The notes beneath the pieces were generated by a model that saw nothing but the letters and a program-made list of their open reading frames with translations, was not told the origin of the DNA and did no database searches. From assembly GCA_023333565.1 (NCBI GenBank), contig JAJKFH010002273.1:186001-250000 (forward strand): a stretch of DNA of 64,000 nucleotides, given 5' to 3'. This document shows, in pieces, positions 50,461-61,703 of this stretch. The translations under genes were made by a program, and so were the position numbers. Source of the DNA: Puffinus mauretanicus. Taxonomy: Eukaryota > Chordata > Aves > Procellariiformes > Procellariidae. Every line of letters begins with the position of its first letter. Position 1 is the stretch's first letter.

Positions 50461-50630
50461 AGAGGGCTTTCTCCTGATTTCTGGTTCTCTTTTCTCCTAA
50501 GTCTTCCCTTCTTGTGGTGGAAGAGTCCTGTCCCAAGCCTGGGCTGCACCCCCTGGGCACACGCACAGTAAAAATCAGTTTTGCCTGTACCTCTGAGAAG
50601 CCCTGAGCCACCTTGTGTGCAAGCAGTCAT
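50413..50630 (-). other. Candidate first exon, ATG ORF running to a GTAAGA donor
   Basis: A minus-strand ORF starts at a real ATG (complement of 50628-50630) and reads 72 codons, beginning MTACTQGGSGLLRGTGKTDF, to a stop that is part of the GGG|GTAAGA donor-like site at 50413/50412. The peptide is Gly/Arg/Ser-rich and basic, without a signal peptide or recognised domain. The Kozak -3 position is C, which is poor. It sits in the GC-rich block 50120-50640. It may be a first exon of a minus-strand transcript or a GC-driven chance ORF. Confidence 0.2.
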
Positions 50631-50639
50631 TTGGGGGTG

Positions 50640-53600
50640 GGGGAGGGACCATTGGTGTCTTTATTCCAAACAGATAATTTTTATGGAAGTCATTCAAAAT
50701 AAATTAATAAGGTCAGACGTTGTGCCTTTTCTTTCCTCAGGCACAAATTGAGCAGATCTCTGACTGCTTTTAGGCTTATAATTCCTAACCTTCATTATTT
50801 CCAAAACTGCAATGAAAGGCACAGATTTTTCCAGGTGTACTCAAGTAAAGAGGTGTGATAGAAAGACCACATGTTTAACGGATTACTTTTGCTAGGCTTA
50901 TCCAGTGGGACAAACTTAATCACAAATCTCTCCCGCCCCCAAGCACGGTTAGTGATATGTGCTTTGATTTAGTATTCCATTTTTCTTTCTCTCTACCTGT
51001 GCAAAGAATGTGCTTAGACAAGCCTAAAAGGAGTCTATGGAATAACTATTTTGGCCCATATGTAAATAAGTCATGTTTTATCTCTTGCTGATGCTTAGCA
51101 ATTTTTCTGCTTTTTATTTTTGCTCTGCCCTCTTTTTCATCAATGATTTTATTCATTTAGAGCATTTTTAATAAAAAATGTTTGCTATATGAAAGAGGAT
51201 GATTCATTGTAGGGATATGTGTGTTTGTGTACATATATACAAAACCTCTGTTTCTCTTTTAGCCCTTGGAGCCATCCTGGTTGTCTTTGGTTTTAGTTAG
51301 CCTCAACCTGAGCATATGCGCACGTGTGTGTAGATTCTTAGGTTCTTTAATGAACCCTTGCTTAGAGAAGAAAAACTATTGCCATGACTTAGGCATATGG
51401 GCTATGGTCTTAGTCTCACAGAAATTAAAGACTGTAGCATTTCAGGGTTCAGGCACTAAAATCCAACTTCTAGTGGGATGGGTGGGTAGGGAGAGAGAAT
51501 TTCCAAAAGTAAGTGTTAGAGAAGCTGCTGCTAATTTAAGCCCCAGAGACGCTCCTGCTTTGAGATGTGGTAAAGACAAAATGCATTTTCGTCTCCTTCT
51601 TATAAGAAATATTTGAAACAACGCTGCAATTAACTTCCTGTATGTTGTATCTCTCTTTTGTTTGCTCTGTTGTCCTTTTGCTCTCATCAGTTCTTCTGAG
51701 CAGCCTTACCGTTGGGCTAATTTAAATATTGATAATTAAACTGTTTCTTCATTCATCTTCCCCAAAATGAAAACGAAATATTGCTTCCAACTCATCTGGC
51801 TCAGTGAAGAGATTCTGGGTGATGTATAACATCTTCTTTAAGAGATAAAATGCTAAAGTAATAGTTATAAATAGATGTGTAAAATCATACTGGTGAAGCT
51901 CAGAAGCACTGCACTCAAGGAGAGAATGCAATTGACAAGCAATTTAAGCTAGAGCGTGAAAGGATGCAGAAATAACAAGATTTGCATGAAAAATATTGAG
52001 ATCATGAGAACATCAAATTTAAACGAAAAACTCATGTGCCTCATGATTAAATCATGAGAGCTGACATTACTGTTATAACATTCAATATCCTTGGCTTTTG
52101 AAAATAGTTTTATAATGAGGGTGGAGTGTATCTATCTGTACAGAAAACGAGCATTGTTTGTATCTAGCTAGCTCATTATTATGAGAATCAGGAATACAAG
52201 ACTCTCAAATCTTAATACAGGTCAGAAGATCTCAAATGCCTCCAGCTGTGGTTGAGCCCCCATTGTCAGGAAGATAACCCAAAGCAAATACAGAAACTGA
52301 CCCTGCTTTCAAATTGGTCAGTCAGTCAATCAATCAGTGATTAAACAGTACCACACACACACACAAAAAAAAGTAGAGGGAATTTCAATCAGGTAGTTGA
52401 TTGTCTATTCATTCCGTCTTATCAGTGACAATCATTTATCTTAGGACAGAATACAGTTACTCACGTCAGTAATGGTGGCAGTAGGTCTAAAGAAGGGTCA
52501 TTGTAAAAAGATTCTCTCACATTCATCAGGCTTTACTCTCGCATGACTTACCACCACTGTGACGGATTTCTTTCACTTTCTTTTGTTGCTGTTGTGCTTT
52601 CTGATACACTGCACGGTCAGGAAAAAACTAATATACTCATTATCTAAGTGAAAATATGGGCTTCCCAAATGAGTTTATGCTTTCATAATATACTGTATCA
52701 CTGCAAATGTGGGTGGTACTTCCATGGATTCCCTGTTTAATTCCATGAATGAGAAGGTTGTCATAAATGAAGGTGCTTGAGGTGCATCCATATTTTCTAA
52801 ATTTTTCCCCACAAGTTAAGGGATTAAAAAAAAAAAAAAGTGTAGGCTCTGGAATTTATTAACATTCTTCTTTTAGCTTTAGTGGTGCTCACTGATTTCT
52901 TTAATACTTTATATTTGGAGTATTTTAAATAAACCTGTAAGATGCCCTTCTGTGTGTTTTTAAAATAGCTATCATCTTCATGATAATGAGCAGCAGCATT
53001 TATATAGAAGATTTTTTTTTTTTTCTTTAACTGAGTAGAGAAGAGAATAACTTCTATTGTCTGGAAGTTGCTAGCATCAGCTGCTCACAGCACTGTACTG
53101 AATATGAAACATACCACTGGAAAAGATTCACAGACTGCTCCCCCAAAGAAGCAACTGATCCTTTTTCCCCCCGCCCCCCTCCGATTTTAACTTTACAATT
53201 TATGAATTCATGGGCACTTCACACAAACTTATTTCTGATTAAAAGCAGTTGAATCAAACAGGACACTTGTTGCTGTGCCATAATCCCCAGCAGCCATGTC
53301 CCTTTTGCCATGTCACTTTTCTTCGTGTAATATCTCATAATTGACACTTTGTCACAGGATTTCTTTTGCCTTGCAAAATCAAAAATGCAATTAAATATTT
53401 CAAAGGCTGCAGAATTTGGACCCATTTATTCTAGGTATTGTATGATATCTTCACCCTGCAAAGCAAAAAACTTCATCCTTGTTACGTGTACAGCAGAAAA
53501 TAAACATGGGTCCTCCTCAAAAATACCTGATTATTTTCTTAGGTACTGGTTTTATCTTTTTGAGTTTGTATCTTAGAATTAAATTAATGGCTGTACTGTG

Positions 53601-53859
53601 TTTGGCATCAACAGGCATTTTGTGTGTTTGTTTAACACAGATTTAAAATGTTGTGACAATGATGTGTCCAGTATTACAAGAATTATGCTAATAAAACTGC
53701 AGCACAGTAGCACTAAAATAAAACGTGTGGGAGGAAAACTGGGTATTGATGGGCAATTTCACGCTGTTCACCATGAGTCTCGCAATTAACAGTAAAAATG
53801 AGATTATTTTACCTGGAAAAGGAATCTCTTTGCAAACAGTGCATTTTACTAGTCTCGTC
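50640..53859. other. AT-rich non-coding stretch
   Basis: A 116-codon frame at 51266-51616 (TTG start, preceded by a 'TTTCTCTTTTAG' acceptor-like site) has no domain and no donor. Pyrimidine run CCCCCCGCCCCCC near 53167. No gene supported. Confidence 0.5.
52345..52372. repeat. Short (CA)n followed by poly-A
   Basis: About seven CA units and then A8. Immediately before it, at about 52317-52338, is a GTCA/ATCA tetranucleotide run. Confidence 0.8.
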
Positions 53860-54320
53860 AGCCTGTTCCCTCGCAGCCGCAAATGGGGACCAGCTGCACT
53901 GATCGCGAGGGTGAAGGAAGGCTAGTCTCCTCCCTTGCAAAATATTATGTCTGCCCAAAGATCTCTGCTTGTCTGGCCAGGTCAATCTTATGTGAGGTAG
54001 TAGCATTTATTTTCTAGGTAGTCTGCCAAATCCAGAAGGGATTAGGAGTCTGGAATGCTTAAACCCTGAAAGAGCAAAAAGTTTGCCTGTTCTTTTTTTA
54101 AATATCTCAGAAGCAGCTAATCTTTGGTGTGACTTAGCCAGAGGACTGGATTGCTCCACACTGGGAGGAGCAGACTTGGAGCAGCCCGATCGGCTGAGAT
54201 GGGGAGGGCAGCCTGGGAGGCGCTGCCTGGGACCAAGCTGCGCCTCAGGAAAGTCGGGCACCCGCAGTCCGCAACAGGGGAGTTATCCATTGAGGGAGAA
54301 TGCAGACTAGAGAGGAAAAC
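53860..54320. promoter_or_regulatory. CpG-enriched patch, candidate regulatory element
   Basis: Two CpG-bearing clusters (about 53855-53915 and 54180-54275), the second clearly GC-rich, sit in AT-rich flanks. Overlapping ORFs of 64-84 codons lie on both strands. None has an identifiable domain and no splice-bounded exon was convincing. It could be a lncRNA promoter or an enhancer. Confidence 0.28.
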
Positions 54321-54590
54321 CGTACACCAAAGCTATTATTCCCGAAATATGCTGCAGAGATACTACAGAGTAAAGATATTTTGTGCTCCGACTGAAAAGA
54401 GTTAAAGTTTGGGGGGGCTGTTTGTTCCCCATAGCAGATTCTGATGTTTACTGCGGAACAGATAGACCAGAAACCAAATTTTAGTCAAAAATTCAAGTCT
54501 TGGTCAAAAGTGGGCTTTGTTGGAAGGTTTTGATATCATTTGTCATTGACAGGGAAGTAACTCTAACTCTGTAATACAAACTCCAGGGGG

Positions 54591-54633
54591 AAAAAAAAAA
54601 AAACAAATCACCAAACAAAACACAACACCAAAC
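54591..54633 (+). repeat. Poly-A degenerating into A/C tract
   Basis: GGGGG is followed by 13 A's and then an A/C-dominated stretch (one T) including CCAAACAAAACACAACACC. Confidence 0.85.
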
Positions 54634-54921
54634 CTGCTGGATACCTTGCCAAATTTTGGTATATTTAGAACTGTCGTAATGATTTTCTGCTTCCAGGTTT
54701 GTGCATTACTCAGAAGAATACTGTTCTTTTGTCTGTTCTCTACTTTGCGATTAATATTGTGTCTACTTTAAATATCAGCGTCTGTAACTGGCTAGGTTTT
54801 TCTTGAATGTGAAATTAGGTAGAAGTATGAAAATCCTTCCAAGCAAAGACTGACTTGTAATTGTACTTTTGTCCATCTTTCAGAACTGAGTGTATTTAAC
54901 AAACAGTAATTTTGGGAAAAA

Positions 54922-54969
54922 TCCTGTTGTGGAGAAGTAAAAACTTACTTCCACTTCTCCACAACTGGA
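54922..54969. repeat. Hairpin, 13-bp perfect stem plus 3 outer pairs
   Basis: GTTGTGGAGAAGT (54926-54938) pairs perfectly with ACTTCTCCACAAC (54953-54965) across a 14-nt loop. One T-T mismatch then three more pairs (TCC/GGA) extend the stem. It is too short for a canonical pre-miRNA. Confidence 0.92.
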
Positions 54970-57015
54970 GAAGCAAAAATGCAAGAGAAAGTTTTGTAGC
55001 AGTTTTAAAACATTTTAGTTCTGAAGTTTTCTTTAAGGCAAAGTAATTTTGGAAGTGGACTGGAGAGGTTGTTTTGATTTTGTTTTTTCCTTTTGCTTTT
55101 ACGCAATGTCTTTCATGTTAGAATGACATCTAAAGAAAAGCTTATAATATTCAAAGCTATTTAATCATTTGTTCATTGTAAAATGCATTATTATTCTTCA
55201 TTTTGTTAGAAAATAAGTAATTTTACAAAACTTTTCACTGCAAGTAGTTTCTTTCCCTCTCCTCACCTTTTCCCCTGCATCTTCATTTCAGGGAACAAGC
55301 TGGAAATATCTGCCTGGTTCTTTTTATACCACCTTTACTGCTGTACTCTCCTATTGCTGGACTTTACACATACACAATGTGGCTAAATATCTGTCAGATG
55401 CTGTTTGTTCTCTCATTGTCTCCTCAGAGGAGAAACTATGGAGAGTGAAGTGTTATGTTTTGATAGGGATTTAGGTTTTTTAACTTACACATTTTGTTCT
55501 GTATTTATGTTAGCATGTGCAAGGTCATAAAAATGTGCTTCAAAGGGAAAGTAGTCCTTTCTTCATACAGGAGTTCTTCTCTCAGGCCCTAAGAAAACTG
55601 TCTTCAGCATAGGTTAGGTTGGCTTATCCAGCAGAGCCTGACTGTCAACCATGGTTTGCATGCTGGAATTGGAGGTAATTTTTCACACCTTAGGCCATTA
55701 AATGCTATTATCCTTCTCCTCATCTCAGTTACTTCTCATGTGGAGAGTGGAAGAGAGATTTTAGTATGTGTATTCATTAGTTTGTAATACTGGGAAGATG
55801 AACTACAGTGCTTAGCAGCAGTTAGAGCTTCCCAAGAGGTGAATTTTTAAATGAATAAATATATGAACAAACCCACATATTGTTGTAACGTAATCAGAAA
55901 TTTGTGATGAAACAAAACAGAGGCCAGATGCTCTTTTTCTTTTGTGAAAGTGGGATCAAGACTACTGTATGGAACGAAATAGTAGCTAATAGAGATACCG
56001 TTATTCAGAGAACTTAGTTTCAGTGAGAAATCCAAATTCTTTCCCGAAGTATAGGATAAACTGAGTAAATGTGGTATGCATAACATCCATCATGTGAGCA
56101 TGTATCTTGCTGCAAGGTTTTCAGAGCTCCACCCTCCACCTGCCAAAAAGTCATCTTTGTCTGCTGAGATTCGGTTTCAACCACCTACTGAGCACCTGTG
56201 AACTCACTCTTCCAGCCTCTCTGCCGTTCTCGTGGAAGGCAAGTGGTCATGTGTCAGGGAGAATATACCTAGCCCTTGCATATTGTGAGCCATTGCTTGG
56301 CTGCTGACCATTTTGCTTAGCGGTTGTCTGTAGATGTTGGAAAACAATGTCAGATTAGAATTAACCATGAACTTTTCAGTGACAAAGAGCAATTCTGTGT
56401 TTTGCAGCAGAGATTCAATTTATCACTCAGCACACTTTGCCTGCATTCTGCTAGGAAGGACCCAAACCAGAGTCATTTATTAATCTCAACTTTTTACTTT
56501 TTTCTTTTTTGCAGTACAGCAATATTGTAACAGGGAGAAGCGTGAGTGTCCGGTCATAAGAAGTTTAGAACGATATTTGGATGTCTTCCCAAACTGATAC
56601 AACTACTGAGTTGAAAAGGCTGTACTCCCAAGCCTCAGTGAAATGACTTTCTTTTAAGTTGCTTGAAATATATCAGTTAATTCTGTTAGCTAGTTGTCTT
56701 GATTGCCTATTTGGATGCTAGAGAGGAGCAGACTGTGATTAGTCTGATTTATTTTAGATGCTTACCCTAAGTCAAGGTCAATCACATCCCTCATTCTTGC
56801 AATTTCCTTTAAAGAAATTCCAGATGAAGAGCTGAAATACAGATAACCAAAGACTGGGAAAAGTGAACTTTTTATTCATCTGTAGAAAAAGATTTTATGT
56901 ATCTTACCTGTGGCATAGGCTGTCATTACATTTGTATTAGTCGTCATAGGACATACTGTCACTTGATTTAGATTTCTACCATTCAGAAAACTTCAGCCAA
57001 CATGAAACTGGGGGG

Positions 57016-57084
57016 AAAAAAAAAAACAAACAAACAAAAAAAAAAAAACCAAAACAACAACAAACCCCAACCCCAAAAACAAAC
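57016..57084 (+). repeat. Poly-A degenerating into A/C tract
   Basis: A run of G's, then A11, then CAAACAAACAAAA-type units grading into CCCCAACCCC. About 69 bp without any G or T. Confidence 0.9.
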
Positions 57085-58272
57085 AGTCTGGGAGACTACC
57101 ATCAATTTCTAAGAAAATGCCAAAACATCTGTCTGAATTCTTACCTATGCTCTTAAAGAGAAAAATACTTTTTCTAGCAACAGTTTTTCTTTCTTTTAAA
57201 GCCTTATATCAATATGAGGTGCAATGAGAACAGGCCTAAACCTTGGGAACTCAATCTTATTTCAGTACTTTGCTCAGTACATTGATAGACATTTTGATGT
57301 TTTTCACTTATCTTTTTGCCTAATCTTAGTTCACAAGGGAAAATGCACCATTTCTTTAAGCTGAAGGTCAGGGAAGTTGTCTCCACTGCTCTATGAAATA
57401 AGAGTATGATGATTCTACAGATGAATGCCCAATTAAACACATACAATATACTGAAACAGAAAGGCAGAATTTTCAGAGTCAGGAAATATTGTCCTCTCAT
57501 AAAATATAGGAATTATAAATAGTACATATTTGCATGACCATAATGAAATATATTTTTTCTTTAAAAATGAGAAACAGTGATACAGAAGAACAACCCTCAT
57601 GTGTTACAAGTATAATTATAAGTATTTCTGTTAGGAATCCTGCCTTTACTGACATTGTTCAAATTTGTGGCATTGATCTGAATAGACAATAGAGTTACGT
57701 ATTAGTAAATTTAATGATGCATATTTCATTGTAGGTATATCTTTGTGATGTCATACTGTCAAGACATATACAGTGGGCATTTTATTTTGCAATGAGTTAT
57801 CACAGACACTTTGCTGTCACAACATATTATCATCCCTGTTAATGGCAAGCAGAGGAAGATCAGTTTTACCTTGAAAATGACCTTGAAGCTTTCCTAACTC
57901 AGTCCCGTAGAGACAAAGAAATGTCACAAACCTCTCAGCAGCTGTAATGGTGTCAGGTTTTTGTTAAGATGAGTCTTGTTATGAGGAAAGAAGTTGGAGA
58001 AACACACATGAAAACGACAAATAGCAAACCAAAGACCTCTCCAAACAGAGTTTCTTGGATCATTCAATAGAAACTTATATTTCCACTCTCATTTGAAATA
58101 CATTTTTTTTTTTCCTTTTTTTTTCCCCCAGGAGAGTTCATGCCCTTGCACATGCCTGTGAGTGGGAGAAGGGCACCTGTGGCAGCTATCTGAGATGATC
58201 TTATGTCATATCCTTGTTAAAGCTGATGGAAGTTTTGGCAGGAATTTCAACAGAGCTGGCATTTCTCTCTCT

Positions 58273-58301
58273 CCCACCCCCCCACCCCCCACCCCACCCC
58301 C
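58273..58301 (-). other. C-tract; G-quadruplex on minus, i-motif on plus
   Basis: Five C-runs of 3, 7, 6, 4 and 5 are separated by single A's. On the minus strand this is an ideal quadruplex with one-base loops, which is the most stable class. Confidence 0.9.
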
Positions 58302-60309
58302 AGTGTCCTCTACTGGTTACACATCACAGGCAAAAGGAGTCTGAAAAGAGTTAGTAGTCCAAAGACAGAAAAGAAGTTAATTAAAAAACAGTTGCAGTAA
58401 ATTTTGCATGTTAAAGCAACATGCAAAAACCTTTAGTGATTATTTTTTTAATAGTTCAAGAGTTTAATATTAAATGAGATGGCATAGCAACCAAAAAATC
58501 ATAAATTCAAAGTCTGACTTTTGAAAGAGTTGTTCTTTCTAAAAATGGAGATAGGAGGTCGGTACCAAAGGAATTCTGTTTAGACAGGAGGAAATGTTAT
58601 CTTCAGCTATGCTTGCAGTGAAGAAAGTATAATAAACCAGTCATGCTTTCCTAAACTTGTTTAAAAGGGAAAAAAAAAGGAAAGGATGGAGGATATGCTT
58701 CAAAAAATCATTCATACCAAAAAACAAAGTTTACCATTTAGAAGTCTTAGATTTTTTTTTTAGACTACTGAAACATCTTTGAGTTGCTGATTTCTCTTTT
58801 GTTAAGCAAGCTATGTTACAGTGTGTCAATCTATACTTGATGCACCTAAAACTTTAACAATGCTCTGAATTATCCATTGTAAAAAATATCAGACACGCAC
58901 CCTCATGCATTCACTCTTGTCCCACTTATCGTATCAACAAGTAGAAAAGAAATTAACTTGGAGTAAAAATGATACAGAGCATTGTGAAGTAAGGAAACAT
59001 GACTTGATGTTCTGCTTAGCTGATAGAGAACCAAATACTTGACAGCAGTCACAACAGTAAATGTTGCTGTTAAAGTTTTAAAGGATTACCTGGTAGAAAT
59101 ATACTTCTAAATCTATTCCGAGAGGCACATACAACATGTGTGAAATACACACCAAAATCTAAAAAGGTAATCTTTAATCTTCCCTAGACTAAATGCTGTC
59201 TTTTAATTTGGTTGCTTTCTAAATTATTCCAATAGTATGGACAACTGTAAACGGCTGGGAAGCATAGGGTGCAAATGCCAGGACTTCCAGTTCTCAGGAA
59301 AAGGAACATCCTACTGCCTGATGAACTCATGGAAACAAAAGTATGTCGAGAGATTTTTCCAAAATAAGTGAAACTGCACGTCACAACTATGGAAATCTAA
59401 AATAATTATGCAGGTTTTTTAGATGGAAAGCTATTTAAAGGGTATGTGCCAAAAAAAAAAAATGCCCTTTCAAATATAAGCCACCTTCATGCAGTTCATG
59501 TGGTCATTCTGCTGTTACAATGTCAATACTAAAAAAAAAAATGTAAGAAGTGTGAGGTATGTGTTCTATGGGAGCTATTGATATAAATACTTACAGGAGA
59601 AGTTGCAAGCCTCAAACTTAAGTACATTTTGGAAACAATTTCTCTGTGACTGTTGAAAAATAGATCCTACATGATATTCTATGGTGCTGAATCTGCTTCT
59701 CACTGGTCATTCGCTGATTTGTGTTATTTTCGTGCTTCAAAAAGCCTCTTGGAACTCAATAGTTCAATACATCAAATGCAGTGATACTTGGGTGATAGGT
59801 TATCACTCATCAAGGTAATCTGAAGTGACTATTGCAGATCAATTAGGAAGGAAATATTTCACTAGGGAAGGAAAGATAACAAAGTGCAAAGATTTTCTGC
59901 ATTTCTACAGAAATGTAAAACTGTCTTAAAAAAATTAAAACTCATAGGTAAATTATGAAGCACAAACATATTGCCTTGAAGAATATTATATAGTCCTTCT
60001 CTGTGTTATACCTTAAAATTTACATTTCTCTTTTGTTTCGTTCCATATTCCTGCCCTGAGTTGATTTGAGTAGTTGTGTGTGGTAATGCCACTACTGAGA
60101 TTGATTGTCTTTCCAAAACTTCACAAGGAATATACTTTGCTTTATTCTTGCTCCTGGTATTTGTATCCACAAAAAGGATATTCCTAAAATGTTTCTGGTT
60201 CTTCACTGAGATGGAAGAGGGGTGGGTTGGAAAGCTGATGAATCAGTCAGTGCAAATTGAAATGGGAAGGAATAAATACCAACAGCTGCTCTTTGTTTCC
60301 TTCTTTTAG

Positions 60310-60678
60310 TGTGTTCTTGCTAGGGAAAGACACCCCTACAGAGGGTTGATGCAAAGAGGGGAGGGGCGTGTGCAAGGTATGTACAGCCTAGAGAGAGCGA
60401 AGGACACTGGCAGGAAAACAAACCATCAGAGAAAAATGGTTGTTGAACCAAGAGCCAAAGCAGAAAGCGGCTGGGTAGAGGGGAAGGAGCCATTGCACCA
60501 TAAGGTGCTAGCACTAATGTCCTCAGCCAGCTGCTGGCTCTGTCTGAACATCCCGGCTGTGCAGCCACTGCGCAATGTGCTCATGGTCCAGTCTGCACTT
60601 CTGCAGGTCCACTGGCCCTGCCCGCAGCGCCTGTGCAGCTGCAGCTGCTTTCCCCAACCGCTCGCATCAGGTGTCTAG
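60310..60678 (+). other. Exon-like ORF behind a strong 3' splice site
   Basis: The acceptor 'GCTCTTTGTTTCCTTCTTTTAG' ends at 60309 and is one of the strongest pyrimidine tracts in the window. A frame opens at the first base after the AG and runs 122 codons to a stop at 60678, beginning CVLARERHPYRGLMQRGEGR. An internal donor AAG|GTATGT after 60376 would instead define a 67-bp exon (22 codons + 1 nt) in the same frame; the other two phases stop. The C-terminal part is Cys/Trp-rich (SCWLCLNIP, HWPCPQRLCSCSCF). The block is GC-richer with about ten CpGs. No polyadenylation signal lies close downstream and no domain was recognised. It could be a coding or lncRNA exon. Confidence 0.35.
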
Positions 60679-61643
60679 CATGGTCCCAGGGGTGCAAGCG
60701 TGGGAACCTACCTTCAGATGCTTCAGAGTGAAACATCCAGCCACAGAGGGTGTTCAACAGTGAGGTCGCCTGAGATGCCTGGATGTACAGCATTGCTTGG
60801 TGATGAGAGATGTGCTACAGTGTGTACACAGCCCTCAATACAAAAGATACTCAAAATAACATTGTACCAATTCAAAAAGAACACAGCTAGCGATTAACCA
60901 GTAGTCCTGGGACAGACCCCACCCTGCTCCAACCCCCAAATCCATCTGGAGAAAAGCTCCGTGACAGAAAAGGAGAAACTAAGGTGGGGAGGAAGGGGAA
61001 GCACAAGCAATAAGAATGTATGTGATGTATTTTATTATGTAAAGTAAGGGACATAGAGCATGCAGCAGTACTAAGGAGGACCAGTCTCCCTACAGCTGAA
61101 TCTGTAGTTAGTAGAAATACTGTAGCTGATGTGGCCCTGTTCTTTTTTTTTGCTAGATCTACTTTGGAGACTGGAGGAAATGGGAGAGGAATGCAGTAGT
61201 TCCCCTGGAACAACCAGCAGATACTGGAAGCAGTATCTCATGGTCAGCATGTCACCCTGGCCCTGGGGAACATGCAGTTTCTTCTGATTTTTCTAGAGAT
61301 ATTGTTCCCTCTCTGATGTGTGGCTTGCCAAAGGAGTAAGGTTGAGTCAGTTCTCACAGTCTATGCATCACAAAAAGTTATTTCATATCTACAGTAATGT
61401 GATAACGGCTGTAGCCTGCTCAGCCAGAACTCTCTGCTGCAGCATTAGTAACACTTGAGATTTCTTATCAAATCTAAAAATATTTTTTCTTAAAACCTCA
61501 TTTGTCACATCAAGTGACTACATGAGAAGCCCTCAATACCATTTGAGAAATTAGTAGTTTGAATTCTCATTGTTTGCTCAGAACCTCTGAAATGATCCAA
61601 GGAAGGGTTCTAAAATCCTAATGTAGACTCTCTTTTTAATCTT

Positions 61644-61645
<2 letters not shown>

Positions 61646-61698
<53 letters not shown>
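61646..61698. repeat. Poly-T, 53 bp
   Basis: The longest homopolymer in the window, uninterrupted. It could be the poly-A tail of a minus-strand retrocopy, but the sequence to its right shows no recognisable gene and its nearest AATAAA complement (61811-61825) is about 115 bp away. Slippage expansion or an assembly artefact is possible. Confidence 0.9.

Positions 61699-61703
<5 letters not shown>

Larger units (their letters stand above)
54970..60309. other. AT-rich non-coding stretch
   Basis: Contains the A/C tract at 57016 and the C-tract at 58273. ORFs are short and overlapping. No gene supported. Confidence 0.55.

Noticed and set aside
51266..51616. 116-codon plus-strand ORF after an acceptor-like site
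   Set aside because: TTG start, no donor and no recognisable domain; its length is within chance for 64 kb and six frames.
54922..54969. pre-miRNA interpretation of the hairpin
   Set aside because: The stem (about 17 bp) and total length (48 nt) are too short for a Drosha substrate, and the arms do not extend further.
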